Below are positions 19,154-28,486 of a DNA stretch of 64,000 bases, in pieces. The stretch lies in the NCBI GenBank assembly GCA_002709075.1, contig PAPV01000020.1, forward strand, positions 1 through 64,000, read 5' to 3'. This DNA comes from Rhodospirillaceae bacterium (lineage in GTDB: Bacteria > Pseudomonadota > Alphaproteobacteria > MPNO01 > UBA2964). Position 1 is the stretch's first letter; the number at the start of each line of letters is the position of its first letter. The translations under genes were made by a program, and so were the position numbers. Below the pieces are notes generated by a model that was not told where the DNA came from, ran no database searches, and worked only from the letters and a program-made list of their open reading frames with translations.

Positions 19154-19975
19154 GTGGGGAAGGTTCTAACTGATAAGGACATTAATAGTTACCAAGAAAA
19201 TGGGTTTTTTGGTCCTATTGATCTCCTTGGCGAGGATGAAGCATTAATTGTTCGAAAAAAAATTGAAACAGTTGAGAAAAAATTTGGAGAGCAAATCCAA
19301 ACTCGTTGTAAAATTAAAGCACACATACCATTCCCATTTTTATGTGAGCTAATTTCTCACCCGCGATTATTGGACACTATAGAGGATATAATTGGGCCGA
19401 ATATTTTATGTTGGGGTTCTAGTTTTTTTCAGAAGGAAGCACACGATCCGGGATTTGTTTCTTGGCACCAGGACTCCACATATTATGGTTTAGAACCGTG
19501 TGAGACATTAACGGCTTGGATTGCGATTTCTGCTTCTTCACTGAAATCTGGTTGCATGCGTTTCTTGCCCGGAACTCACAATCAGGGAACTTTTGATTAT
19601 GAAGAAACTCATGCAGAGAATAATATATTATCGAGGGGCCAGACAGTCACGGGAATTGACGTCGGTGACGCCGTGCCTGTGCCTTTAAAAGCGGGTCAAT
19701 TTTCACTTCACAAAGAGGATGTTCTTCATGCGTCAGATCCAAACGAGTCTGATGACAGAAGAATCGGTTTATCCATTCATTACATAACCCCTCAAATCAG
19801 GGAGACACGTTTTCCGGGGGCTAAAGCTATGCTCTTGCGCGGTGAAGATAACTTTGGGCACTGGGGAGAGGATCCTTGGCCACAGCAAGATTTTGATCCT
19901 GCCGCAATGTTGGAATTAGAGCGTGTGTGGAAAATGTATCAAATGAAACCTGATGAGCGGGAACAAGTAGCCTGA
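19154..19975 (+). CDS. phytanoyl-CoA dioxygenase (PhyH) family Fe(II)/2-oxoglutarate oxygenase
   Basis: 273-residue non-haem iron oxygenase. The start is GTG at 19154 with AAGGG 7 bases upstream. The metal ligands are His105 and Asp107 in WHQDSTYYG, with the distal His192 in VLHASDPN and 2-oxoglutarate-binding Arg202 or Arg203 in DRRIGLS. MRFLPGTH at 135-142 is typical of the family. It probably hydroxylates a small organic substrate; PhyH proteins vary widely, so none is named. It begins a plus-strand run with a hydrolase and the TRAP genes. Confidence 0.9.
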   Translation: MGKVLTDKDINSYQENGFFGPIDLLGEDEALIVRKKIETVEKKFGEQIQTRCKIKAHIPFPFLCELISHPRLLDTIEDIIGPNILCWGSSFFQKEAHDPGFVSWHQDSTYYGLEPCETLTAWIAISASSLKSGCMRFLPGTHNQGTFDYEETHAENNILSRGQTVTGIDVGDAVPVPLKAGQFSLHKEDVLHASDPNESDDRRIGLSIHYITPQIRETRFPGAKAMLLRGEDNFGHWGEDPWPQQDFDPAAMLELERVWKMYQMKPDEREQVA

Positions 19976-20007
19976 CCGTATGCATAGCGAAAATTGCTGG
20001 AACTAGA

Positions 20008-20775
20008 ATGACATGGAGGTCCATGGGTGTCGGTGAAACAATTTTTTTCATGCATGGAATAGGTGGAGCTTCAGAAAATTGGTCATCGCAGCTCTATGAA
20101 TTGTCTAATAAGTATCGCGTTCTAGCATGGGATATGCCCGGCTATGGGGGTTCAACCAATTTGAAAGAGGATAAACCTGATAGTGCGTCATATGCGGAGG
20201 CTGTAACTAATCTTTTAGATTATTTATCGATCGAACGATGTCATATGGTCGGTCAATCTGTGGCGGCATTAATTGCAGCGCGAATTGCGTCTGACTCTCC
20301 GGAGCGTATTTTAACCCTCACATTGTCTCATCCATTGACAGGTTTCGGTGGCCTGTCCGCAAAAGATAGAGAAGAGCAGCGCACTGCCAGACTTGATTTG
20401 TTTAATTCATTAGGCCCAACTAGATTTGCTTATGAAAAAGGATCTGGAATTTTGGCCCCTAATACAAAAGTAGAAGTTCGTCGTAAAGTTGTGAAGACCA
20501 TGGCAAAAGTTCGTTCGCGTGGATTTAGCCAAGCCGTTGAAATGATGAGCCAGACAGATTTGCGCCATTTGGCGTCAGGAATTAGCAAACGTGTATTGAT
20601 TATTGGGGGTGAATATGATCCAGTTGTTTCGGTGAAATCTTGTAAATTATTGACTAAGCATTTTGGTAATTGTCGAGTAAAGATCATTTTTGCGGCAGGT
20701 CACTATAGTGCTATCGAAAAATCTGATACTGTAAATGGGGTTTTTTTGAATTTTTTTTCGGGTGATGAAGAATAA
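20008..20775 (+). CDS. alpha/beta hydrolase
   Basis: 255-residue hydrolase. The oxyanion-hole block HGIGG is at 16-20, the nucleophile Ser84 sits in VGQSVA (81-86, with Ala in place of the last glycine of GxSxG), Asp204 in GGEYDPV and His232 in AAGHYSA complete the triad. ATGs at 20008 and 20023 are both usable; the second has GGAGG just upstream, and both give a short N-terminus. It follows the PhyH gene by 32 bases. It could be an esterase, a C-C hydrolase or a lactonase; sequence alone does not say which. Confidence 0.85.
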   Translation: MTWRSMGVGETIFFMHGIGGASENWSSQLYELSNKYRVLAWDMPGYGGSTNLKEDKPDSASYAEAVTNLLDYLSIERCHMVGQSVAALIAARIASDSPERILTLTLSHPLTGFGGLSAKDREEQRTARLDLFNSLGPTRFAYEKGSGILAPNTKVEVRRKVVKTMAKVRSRGFSQAVEMMSQTDLRHLASGISKRVLIIGGEYDPVVSVKSCKLLTKHFGNCRVKIIFAAGHYSAIEKSDTVNGVFLNFFSGDEE

Positions 20776-20875
20776 AAGTATTTTTCTAACCAATTGGCAC
20801 TTGAAAGCGACGACAAGCCGTGTACAGTTCCACTGAGTTTAATGCTACCACAAGATATACAGGGAGATATTTTTG

Positions 20876-21838
20876 ATGAAATTTGTTTATAATGGTCTTT
20901 TATTAGTTAGTGCGCTAACACTCGCAGGTTCGGCCTCAGCCAAGACAATTGGAATTGGTTCGACTAAAGCCGGAGCAGTATCCCAGATAACGGCGACTAT
21001 TTCTAAGGCAGTGTCGGAGCATGCTCCTGGTGTCCAAATGCGTAAACAAACAATGGGCGGCACCCAGCAGTACATTCCAGTTGTTAATGCGGGTGAGTTG
21101 GCTTTTGGAATATCCAATATTGCCCAATATTATATGGCACAAGAGGGCGTTATGCTCTCAAAAGGAAACAAGTACAATAATTTAAGATTGGTTTCTACCA
21201 TGATGAAATTTACGGTGAGCCCAGTTGTTGCTATTGCATCTGGGATTAATCGAGTTTCTGATTTAAAGGGACGAAGAATCGCTTCTGGGTTTAAAGGGGC
21301 GCCTCTTTTTAAATATGTTACTAGTGGAGCTCTTGCAACAGACAATCTCTCATACGCTGACGTAAAAAATGTCCCCCAAGTTGGTTTGGTACAACACTGG
21401 CGTGCTTTTATGGCAGGTAAAGTTGATATGGCAATAGTTGCCGCAGGATCGGGATTTGCCAAGCAAATGCAAGCTAAAATTGACGGTGGTATCAAACACA
21501 TTTCTTTCGATAAATCCTCTGCAGCTTTGAAGAGAATGCAAAAGTTTTTCCCACGAGCAGAGTGGTCGATTGTAAAACCAAAGAAAGGGCTAACAGGCGT
21601 CTTGAAGCCAACCAATTTTGTTTCTTATGATTTCTTGCTTTGGACACACAAAGGGCTTTCAAACGATGTAGCATATAAAGTTGCTAAAGTAATGCACACA
21701 AAAGCAAAGCAACTGAAAGCTGGAGGCCCACTGTGGAGATCATATCGTAACGATGCGCGTTTGCAGAAGGATCATGGATATTCATATCACCCTGGTGCTG
21801 TAAAATACTACAAAGAGGTTGGCCTCTGGAAACGTTGA
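20876..21838 (+). CDS. TAXI family TRAP transporter substrate-binding protein
   Basis: 320-residue periplasmic receptor with a signal peptide ending near ASA (residues 20-23). The ATG at 20876 has GGGAG 9 bases upstream. The mature start KTIGIGSTKAGAVSQITATIS, the SNIAQYYMAQEG block and DLKGRRIASGFKG are typical of TAXI receptors. It delivers an unidentified, probably carboxylate, solute to the permease encoded downstream. The gap to the permease contains a 32-codon ORF. Confidence 0.92.
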   Translation: MKFVYNGLLLVSALTLAGSASAKTIGIGSTKAGAVSQITATISKAVSEHAPGVQMRKQTMGGTQQYIPVVNAGELAFGISNIAQYYMAQEGVMLSKGNKYNNLRLVSTMMKFTVSPVVAIASGINRVSDLKGRRIASGFKGAPLFKYVTSGALATDNLSYADVKNVPQVGLVQHWRAFMAGKVDMAIVAAGSGFAKQMQAKIDGGIKHISFDKSSAALKRMQKFFPRAEWSIVKPKKGLTGVLKPTNFVSYDFLLWTHKGLSNDVAYKVAKVMHTKAKQLKAGGPLWRSYRNDARLQKDHGYSYHPGAVKYYKEVGLWKR

Positions 21839-21865
21839 GGTTTAGTTTCGGAATAAGGAATTATC

Positions 21866-21964
21866 ATGAAGCCCGCGTTCCGTAAGGTTCGCGGTGCTTT
21901 TCCTGTGTTTGAATTATTTTGGAACCACGGTCAAAAACCTAGTTGGAGCCTGGTGAGTGATTGA
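21866..21964 (+). CDS. possible 32-residue small ORF between the TRAP genes
   Basis: ATG at 21866 with AAGGA 6 bases upstream, then 32 sense codons (MKPAFRKVRG...) ending in TGA at 21962-21964. The stop lies 8 bases inside the permease gene, whose start is GTG at 21957, an arrangement that suits translational coupling. The peptide has no membrane segment and so is not a DctQ-type subunit. It may be a leader or coupling peptide, a real microprotein or chance. I do not recognise it. Confidence 0.4.
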   Translation: MKPAFRKVRGAFPVFELFWNHGQKPSWSLVSD

Positions 21965-23921
21965 AAATTTAAAAAATCAATCGGATCAAAAAAATGAAAA
22001 AGGTGCTGCCTTGGTCGCCGAGTGGGTGGAGTCAAGGTTTGTGTCTTCCTTTTGTCTTGCTCTTGGAGCTATTCTTACCGTTGTAGCACTGGCGTGGGCG
22101 ATTGAACTGCCGTTGAAGTTTGGTCTTGAGTGGTTCGATGAACAGGCAATGGTCGGTTGTTTAGGTTTGGTTTTAGCAATAGTTTTTGTTCGTTATCCGG
22201 CCCGTGGAGGCCGCGAACGTTTAGTAATTCCATGGTATGATACAGTCTTTGCTAGTCTAGGTCTCATTGCCTCGATCTATCTGATCTCTATTTACGGCGA
22301 AGTAGAACTTAATCCTTTCGCCATGCGTCCACACATGTTCTGGATAAGTATAATCCTCCTGCCATTAGTCTGGGAAGCTTTGCGCCGAACAGCTGGTTGG
22401 AGCCTAACTATTATATTTAGTTGTTTTGTAATTTATGCATTTCTAGGACACTTAGTGCCGGGTGAGACGTTTAGAGGAGTGGAGCAGGCTCCCTACAGGT
22501 TGATTGCTGAACTTGGTACAAATAATGCCTCCATCCTTGGACTTCCCTTAAAAATTATCGTTCTGACCGTAGTGTTGTTTATCTGGATGGGCCAACTTCT
22601 GCTGCATACGGGAGCTTCTGAGTGGTTTACTGACTTAGCTGCAGCACTTATGGGCCGGTCACGGGGTGGTTCTGCAAAGATTGCAGTTGTAGCATCCGGA
22701 TTTTTTGGTTCTATTTCCGGTTCTGCGGTTGCTAACGTTGCATCTACAGGAGTAGTTACAATCCCACTAATGCAGCAGGCAGGATATGATCGAAAAAGTG
22801 CAGGTGCTATTGAGGCAGTTGCGTCCACCGGAGGCCAAATTATGCCGCCTATTATGGGTGCAGCAGCATTTTTAATGGCTGAAATTCTTGAACTTGAATA
22901 TACAGAAATCATTCTTGCAGCATTGGTTCCCGCAGCCTTGTATTATCTGGCAGTCTTTGTGCAAGTTGATCTTGAAGCAGCAAAAAATAAAATTGCGCCA
23001 CTACCCAGAGATAGAATACCAGTTATCAGAAAGGTGATGAGAGAGGGGTGGTTCTTTATTTTACCTTATGTTGTGTTGGTCTGGTCATTGTTTTCATTAA
23101 ATTTGCCACCCCAAGAGTCGGCCTTCTGGGCAGCAGTCAGTGTTGCCATTGTGAGTATAATATTTGGCTACAAAGGGCATAGGATAACGATTGCACAATT
23201 ATGGGACTCCGTTGCTGGATGTGGGCGAGCATCTGCCGATATTGTTGCCATTGGAGCAATGGCTGGCATAATTATCTCTATTTTAGACCGCACAGGACTG
23301 GGACAAGCGTTAACATTAATGCTAGCGGCAGTCGGTGAGGATAGTATTTTATTACTTTTAGTTTTGACAGCTATCGTTTCTATCTTACTGGGCATGGGTA
23401 TGCCGACATCTGCGATTTATCTTTTGTTGGCAACGATGATTGCTCCGTCCCTCGTAAAGCTTGGTATTCATCCAATTGCGGCACATATGTTTGTTTTATA
23501 TTTTGGCTTAATGTCGATGATTACACCGCCCGTGGCAATCGCAGCATTTGCTGCAGCATCGTTGTCAGGGGCAAGACCTATGGAAACAGGAGTGACCGCG
23601 GTGAGACTAGGATGGATTGCTTATGTTATACCATTTGTTTTTGTGCTGTCGCCTGCACTTTTGGGACAGGGTACAGCATTTGAAATTGTCGAGTCATCTT
23701 TAACCGCTTTAATCGGGGTTTGGTTAGGTTCATGCGGTCTTATTGGTTTCGTTTTTGGTCCTCAAAATGGAATAAATAGACTGCTTTTATTTGGCTCTGG
23801 GATTTTGTTATTGCTGCCTGCGTCATCGATTGAACATGGATTCATTCTTAACAGTATTGGTTTAGTAATTGGTAGTTTAATAGCGGGAGGAGACTGGTTG
23901 AAACAAAAAAGGCGGAATTAG
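21957..23921 (+). CDS. TRAP transporter permease, fused 4TM/12TM type (TAXI-associated)
   Basis: 654-residue inner-membrane protein with many hydrophobic segments, combining the small (DctQ) and large (DctM) TRAP subunits. The start is GTG at 21957 with GGAG upstream. DctM signatures are GSISGSAVANVASTG, GGQIMPPIMGAAAFLMAE, GMGMPTSAIYLLL and MITPPVAIAAFAAA. It uses an ion gradient to import the solute bound by the upstream TAXI receptor. The gene is convergent with the thioesterase across 136 bases. Confidence 0.93.
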   Translation: MIENLKNQSDQKNEKGAALVAEWVESRFVSSFCLALGAILTVVALAWAIELPLKFGLEWFDEQAMVGCLGLVLAIVFVRYPARGGRERLVIPWYDTVFASLGLIASIYLISIYGEVELNPFAMRPHMFWISIILLPLVWEALRRTAGWSLTIIFSCFVIYAFLGHLVPGETFRGVEQAPYRLIAELGTNNASILGLPLKIIVLTVVLFIWMGQLLLHTGASEWFTDLAAALMGRSRGGSAKIAVVASGFFGSISGSAVANVASTGVVTIPLMQQAGYDRKSAGAIEAVASTGGQIMPPIMGAAAFLMAEILELEYTEIILAALVPAALYYLAVFVQVDLEAAKNKIAPLPRDRIPVIRKVMREGWFFILPYVVLVWSLFSLNLPPQESAFWAAVSVAIVSIIFGYKGHRITIAQLWDSVAGCGRASADIVAIGAMAGIIISILDRTGLGQALTLMLAAVGEDSILLLLVLTAIVSILLGMGMPTSAIYLLLATMIAPSLVKLGIHPIAAHMFVLYFGLMSMITPPVAIAAFAAASLSGARPMETGVTAVRLGWIAYVIPFVFVLSPALLGQGTAFEIVESSLTALIGVWLGSCGLIGFVFGPQNGINRLLLFGSGILLLLPASSIEHGFILNSIGLVIGSLIAGGDWLKQKRRN

Positions 23922-24057
23922 AAACTCGGAATGGTGTTGAATGTGTGCAATGTTAATTTATCATGAGTTAAAGTTTATCATTATGAGTTTCCTATCCACT
24001 TCTATGCAGTAAAGGTATTTTTATTTTAAATAGCAAGGAAGTTATTGTCGGTTCTAA

Positions 24058-24528
24058 TTATTGAATTTTTGGCCTTGATCGGATCATTTTTCTGCCGTTC
24101 TCAAAAATTTTTTTTGGCCAAGGTACAGATTTGCGTTTAATTGTATCGAGTGAGACGCAAATTTGGTCATTTATGGAACAGATTTCATCAGTGCATGGAT
24201 CTATCATAACCGCCCAGACATGCAGGCTCTTTGGAGTAAAATTAATGAGACAAGATCTAACTTGGATTAGATCGCCAGGGAGAATTTCACGTTTGTACTC
24301 ATAATTTTCAGTTATTGCTGCCATTCCCCTATTGTTTTTTCTCATATAATTTGGTGTTATTCCGACTGTAGTAAATGTAAAATAAGCCGATTCATTGAAA
24401 ACTCGGCTATAATAGCGTACGTTCGCATGACCCATGTGATCAGTTTCCATCGGGTAAAACATTCCTTGGTAAGAAACTGTGAAGTCGGCGAATCGTTGAA
24501 GTGGCGAAACAACCATTTTTTCACTCAT
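24058..24528 (-). CDS. hotdog-fold acyl-CoA thioesterase family protein
   Basis: 156-residue protein of the 4HBT/YbgC-like group. The block METDHMGHANVRYYSRVFNE matches the family pattern D-x-x-G-H-x-N-x-x-Y, and EYKREILPGDLIQVRS matches the second conserved strand. It probably hydrolyses an acyl-CoA; the substrate is unknown. It stands alone on the minus strand at the edge of the accessory block, and a 14-bp palindrome lies 10 bases upstream of its start. Confidence 0.8.
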   Translation of the reverse strand: MSEKMVVSPLQRFADFTVSYQGMFYPMETDHMGHANVRYYSRVFNESAYFTFTTVGITPNYMRKNNRGMAAITENYEYKREILPGDLIQVRSCLINFTPKSLHVWAVMIDPCTDEICSINDQICVSLDTIKRKSVPWPKKIFENGRKMIRSRPKIQ

Positions 24529-24791
24529 TTTTGACTTAGAGACTTAAGTCTCGCAGTTAGCTAAAAAAACTCTTAATAAGACGAATTGAACCCGTAAACT
24601 TTTTTAGAGTAAAAAACAATCTCGCAAGCATATTTTGATGTTATTCACTCTTTATAAATGGTTTTTTCTATCCAATTATAAGCCTGTTTTAAGATTACCT
24701 TGCTTAGTGTTTAAAATCTACGATTAACACCGCCGAAAAAGATTCGTTCAAAAAGTCTATTATTTTTAATCAGGTCTTTAATTTAAATAAT
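24529..24791. other. 263-bp intergenic region
   Basis: Spacer between purD (ending at 24792) and the thioesterase start, both on the minus strand. Apart from the palindrome at 24539-24552, I see only AT-rich sequence with no coding frame, RNA gene or clear terminator hairpin. Confidence 0.45.
24539..24552. promoter_or_regulatory. 14-bp perfect palindrome, possible operator
   Basis: GAGACTTAAGTCTC is a perfect palindrome 10 bases upstream of the thioesterase start codon. The position would suit a dimeric repressor blocking transcription or initiation. I found no second copy, so this remains a candidate. Confidence 0.35.
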
Positions 24792-26066
24792 CTACTTATC
24801 TCCTCTCTTCCAACCTATGTCACCTCGGTAAAAACCGTTTGGCCAATCGATGGCGCCTACAGCCTTGTAGGCGTATTCTCGGGCAGCCGCTATTGTGTTC
24901 CCCATAGCAGCAACGCCGATAACCCGGCCACCCTTTGAAATAAACTCGCCGGCATCATTTACACTTGTTCCAGAATGAAAAATTTGCACTCCTTTAATGG
25001 CTGACGCGACTTCTAAACCTTTTATAAGACTGCCATCTTCATAAGTACCAGGATAACCGTTTGTTGCCATTACTACAATTAATGCCGCCTCATCATACCA
25101 ACGTAAGTCAAAATCATTCAAAACTCCGTCATGTGCAGCTATCAAAGCTGGTAAAATGTCAGATTTGAGCCGCATCATGAGAACCTGACACTCAGGATCT
25201 CCAAATCTGACATTATATTCTAAAAGCATTGGTTCACCGTTAACAATCATTAAACCGGCATAAAGTATGCCTTTATACGGTGTGCCCTCAGCTTTCATTC
25301 CTTCTATGGTGGGAAGTATAATTTTTTCCATAACCATATGTGTAATTTTATTGGTAACTATTGGAGCAGGGGAATAGGCTCCCATGCCACCGGTATTGGG
25401 GCCGGTATCTCCTTCACCAACGCGCTTATGATCTTGGGCAGATTGCAATGGAAGTGCGGTGTTACCGTCACAAAGTACAAAAAAACTTACTTCTTCACCT
25501 TCAAGAAGTTCCTCAAGTATGATTTCGGAGCCGGCTTTCCCGAATAAATTATCCTCCAACATACTTGTCATTGCCTGTTCAGCTTCTTCAACAGTTTTGG
25601 CAACGATAACACCTTTGCCTGCTGCCAGACCGTCAGCCTTAACCACTATCGGTGCTCCCTTCTCTCGCAAAAATGATTTAGCATCTTTCAGATTGGTGAA
25701 CCGCTTATAGGAAGCAGTCGGAATACTGTGACGACTGCAAAAATCTTTCATAAATGCTTTCGAGCCTTCTAACTGCGCTGCGGCTGCACACGGCCCAAAG
25801 TATTTTATACCAGAACTTTGCAATTTATCGCCCAAACCAGAAACCAGCGGTGCCTCTGGACCAATGACTACAAAATTGATCTGATATTCCTTAATGAAAG
25901 AAATCAATCCATTTATATCTTCGGGATCAATTTTTACGCATTCAGCGATTGCGGATATCCCCGAATTTCCGGGGGCACATAATACCTTTGTGACTAATGG
26001 TGATCCGCAGATTGCCCAACACAATGCATGTTCTCGACCACCACTGCCAACAACCAATACTCGCAT
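24792..26066 (-). CDS. purD: phosphoribosylamine-glycine ligase
   Basis: Second step of purine synthesis: 5-phosphoribosylamine + glycine + ATP to GAR. The 424-residue ATP-grasp enzyme begins MRVLVVGSGGREHAL. It carries APGNSGI, VIGPEAPLVSGLGD, VKADGLAAGKGV in the ATP-binding loop, QDHKRVGEGDTGPNTGGMGA and LEYNVRFGDPECQ. Length and motifs are normal. It diverges from xseA across about 100 bases. Confidence 0.97.
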   Translation of the reverse strand: MRVLVVGSGGREHALCWAICGSPLVTKVLCAPGNSGISAIAECVKIDPEDINGLISFIKEYQINFVVIGPEAPLVSGLGDKLQSSGIKYFGPCAAAAQLEGSKAFMKDFCSRHSIPTASYKRFTNLKDAKSFLREKGAPIVVKADGLAAGKGVIVAKTVEEAEQAMTSMLEDNLFGKAGSEIILEELLEGEEVSFFVLCDGNTALPLQSAQDHKRVGEGDTGPNTGGMGAYSPAPIVTNKITHMVMEKIILPTIEGMKAEGTPYKGILYAGLMIVNGEPMLLEYNVRFGDPECQVLMMRLKSDILPALIAAHDGVLNDFDLRWYDEAALIVVMATNGYPGTYEDGSLIKGLEVASAIKGVQIFHSGTSVNDAGEFISKGGRVIGVAAMGNTIAAAREYAYKAVGAIDWPNGFYRGDIGWKRGDK

Positions 26067-26169
26067 GATCTAACCTTATTTCAGTTTTTAAACTTGTTTC
26101 GATATATTCATAGTAAAATTTTTATCATATAATATGAGTCGTTATGATAGGCACTGAAAAAATTTGAAG

Positions 26170-27666
26170 ATGCAGACGAAATCCGTGCATAATACACATG
26201 AATATTCGGTGAGTGAGCTGGCACGTGCTATCAAAAAATCACTGGAAACTGAGTTTGGACAAATAAGGATAAAAGGGGAAATTTCCCGTCCCAACTACCA
26301 TAGCTCTGGTCACCTCTATTTCACCCTCAAAGACGAAGAAGCGGTAATTGACGCCGTGTGTTGGCGGTCATCATTGGGAAAATTATCAATTCATGTTGAA
26401 GAGGGTATGGAGGTCATTTGTTTTGGTCGAGTGTCGTCTTATGCCCGAAGTTCCAAATATCAATTTGTTGTTGAATCTATAGAACTTGCAGGTGAAGGAG
26501 CTCTTTTAAAATTATTAGATGATCGACGAAAAAAATTGTCTGCCGAGGGAATATTCGATAGTAAGCTGAAGAAGGAGATACCATTTTTGCCGGATGTTAT
26601 CGGTGTTATAACTTCTCCTTCTGGTGCTGTAATTAAAGATATATTGCATCGAATATCTGATCGCTTCCCGAGACCTGTATTCATTTGGCCAGTTCCTGTT
26701 CAAGGTAAAACGGCTGCAGAAAGAATTGCCGAAGCAATAATAGGATTTAATAAATTACCTGAAGGAGGAAGCATTCCGCGTCCTGCTACACTTATTATAG
26801 CTCGTGGTGGTGGATCTCTTGAAGATTTATGGTGTTTCAACGAAGAAGTTGTGGTGAGAGCTGCAGCGGAGTCTAAAATTCCGATTATTTCTGCTGTGGG
26901 TCATGAAACGGATACCACTTTGATAGATTACGTTGCGGACTTACGCGCACCTACACCCACCGCTGCGGCGGAGATGGCAGTACCAGTACGCTCCGAACTT
27001 TCAATGCAAACATTAGATAATTCGCGTCGCTTGATTGTTTGTATGGAAAGATATCAAACTGAAAAATATTCTAAACTAGATGGGTTAGGGCGAGGGTTGC
27101 CTCGGCCGGACATGTTAATAGCAGAGGCAGTACAAAGATTGGATGGTGAGAGTGAGCGCTTGGCGATCGCAGTTACCACTCTCAGAACACGTTTGATCGA
27201 AAAAACAAAAGCTCTCGGATTGCGGATTCGGAATCCTCAGGAGGTGCTCTTAACAACTAGAGACAAACTAGGTCGATATTCAAAAAATCTTGATTTGGCA
27301 GGGCGGTTTATTCTTAAAAGTTGTCAACAACGGGTAGATGGTCTTGAGGCAGGCATTCGTATAAAATCAGCTCTGATACGTTGTCTAGCTAGTGCTGGAG
27401 AAAGAATACACAGTTATGACAAGTTACTAGAGAGTTATTCATATAAAAACACATTGGCACGTGGTTTTTCTCTTATTAGAGATTTTGAATTTCAGCCGGT
27501 TAAGCACGCGGCACAATTGAAAGCTGGAGAGTTGGTTCATATTGAATTTTCTGATGGTCAAAAGTCTGCCGTAATTCGGGATGAAAAAAAGGAACTATCA
27601 CATGTTGGAAAAAAACGGATAAAAAACAACGAACCGCAAAAATCTAAACAGGAAACACTATTGTGA
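26170..27666 (+). CDS. xseA: exodeoxyribonuclease VII large subunit
   Basis: 498-residue large subunit of exonuclease VII, which degrades single-stranded DNA. I used the ATG at 26170; a TTG at 26164 is also in frame. The N-terminal OB domain has YSVSELARAIKKSLE and GEISRPNYHSSGHLYFTLKD. The catalytic domain shows GVITSPSGAVIKDI, IIARGGGSLEDLW and SAVGHETDTTLIDYVAD. The C-terminal half is helical. A TATAAT at 26128-26133 may be a -10 box without a good -35. The small subunit XseB is not in the window. The stop overlaps the next start (GTGA). Confidence 0.95.
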   Translation: MQTKSVHNTHEYSVSELARAIKKSLETEFGQIRIKGEISRPNYHSSGHLYFTLKDEEAVIDAVCWRSSLGKLSIHVEEGMEVICFGRVSSYARSSKYQFVVESIELAGEGALLKLLDDRRKKLSAEGIFDSKLKKEIPFLPDVIGVITSPSGAVIKDILHRISDRFPRPVFIWPVPVQGKTAAERIAEAIIGFNKLPEGGSIPRPATLIIARGGGSLEDLWCFNEEVVVRAAAESKIPIISAVGHETDTTLIDYVADLRAPTPTAAAEMAVPVRSELSMQTLDNSRRLIVCMERYQTEKYSKLDGLGRGLPRPDMLIAEAVQRLDGESERLAIAVTTLRTRLIEKTKALGLRIRNPQEVLLTTRDKLGRYSKNLDLAGRFILKSCQQRVDGLEAGIRIKSALIRCLASAGERIHSYDKLLESYSYKNTLARGFSLIRDFEFQPVKHAAQLKAGELVHIEFSDGQKSAVIRDEKKELSHVGKKRIKNNEPQKSKQETLL

Positions 27667-28469
27667 AGCCAGTAAATTTTCTTTTTTTTGTTATAATTTT
27701 TTTCTCACAACCGGTATTTGCAGATTTAATTAAGGGTGATCTGACTCCTGGAGGACTTATACACGCATTTCTTCCTCCCAATTCGAGCGCAACCCTTAAC
27801 GGTAAAAATATTTTTGTTGCGTCCGATGGTTTGCTGGTATTCGGATTTGGAAGAAATGCAAAAAAGAGACAAATATTAGTGGTGAAAACGGCTGATGGAA
27901 AAATAAAACACCGATCGTTTCAATTAAAACCGAGAAAATATCTTGTTCAGCGAATCGATGGGCTTCCAAAAAATATGGTCACACCACCGCAAGCTTATTG
28001 GGCTCGTATAAAGCATGAAGCCAAAATATTGAATACCGTTCGTCGGCTAACTTCAAAACGAAGAGATTTTTTGAATGGTTTTATCTGGCCAGTTAAAGGT
28101 CGTGTAAGCGGCGTTTACGGCAGTCAGCGTATTCTAAACGGGAAACCAAGTCGTCCACACTCTGGCATAGATATAGCTGCGCCACAGGGTACGTTAATTC
28201 GCGCTGCTGCCTCTGGAAAAATTTTACTTAGTCATCCCGGTATGTTTTATACAGGAAAAACTATAGTCATTGATCACGGTTGCGGTGTTTCGACGATATA
28301 TATCCATTTGTCGAAAACAGTAATCAGAGAGGGACAGGAAGTTAAAAAAGGAGCAATAATTGGAGAGGTTGGAGAAACGGGGCGTGCCACTGGACCGCAT
28401 TTACACTGGGGTTTGACATGGAACGGTGTTAATCTAGACCCGTCCCTCGTAGTTAGGTCGGATGAATAA
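27663..28469 (+). CDS. M23 family peptidoglycan-type metallopeptidase
   Basis: 268-residue exported peptidase with GTG start overlapping the xseA stop. The signal peptide ends at VFA (18-20). The C-terminal LytM domain has the zinc ligands His166 and Asp170 in HSGID, plus His215 in YIHLS and His246/His248 in PHLHWG. All catalytic residues are present, so it is probably an active endopeptidase on cell-wall peptides. It converges on the LpxL-like gene with only 14 bases between stops. Confidence 0.92.
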   Translation: MKPVNFLFFVIIFFSQPVFADLIKGDLTPGGLIHAFLPPNSSATLNGKNIFVASDGLLVFGFGRNAKKRQILVVKTADGKIKHRSFQLKPRKYLVQRIDGLPKNMVTPPQAYWARIKHEAKILNTVRRLTSKRRDFLNGFIWPVKGRVSGVYGSQRILNGKPSRPHSGIDIAAPQGTLIRAAASGKILLSHPGMFYTGKTIVIDHGCGVSTIYIHLSKTVIREGQEVKKGAIIGEVGETGRATGPHLHWGLTWNGVNLDPSLVVRSDE

Positions 28470-28486
28470 ATAAATATGTTTATTTA
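28467..28486. terminator. AT-only hairpin between convergent stops
   Basis: TAAATAAA (28467-28474) and TTTATTTA (28479-28486) form a perfect 8-bp stem with a 4-base loop spanning both stop codons. With no G-C pair it would be a weak bidirectional terminator, and it may simply reflect AT-rich sequence. Confidence 0.25.

Noticed and set aside
22493-22912. 139-codon minus-strand ORF opposite the TRAP permease
   Set aside because: Arises from codon bias of the membrane protein on the other strand; Ala/Pro/Ile-rich with no domain.
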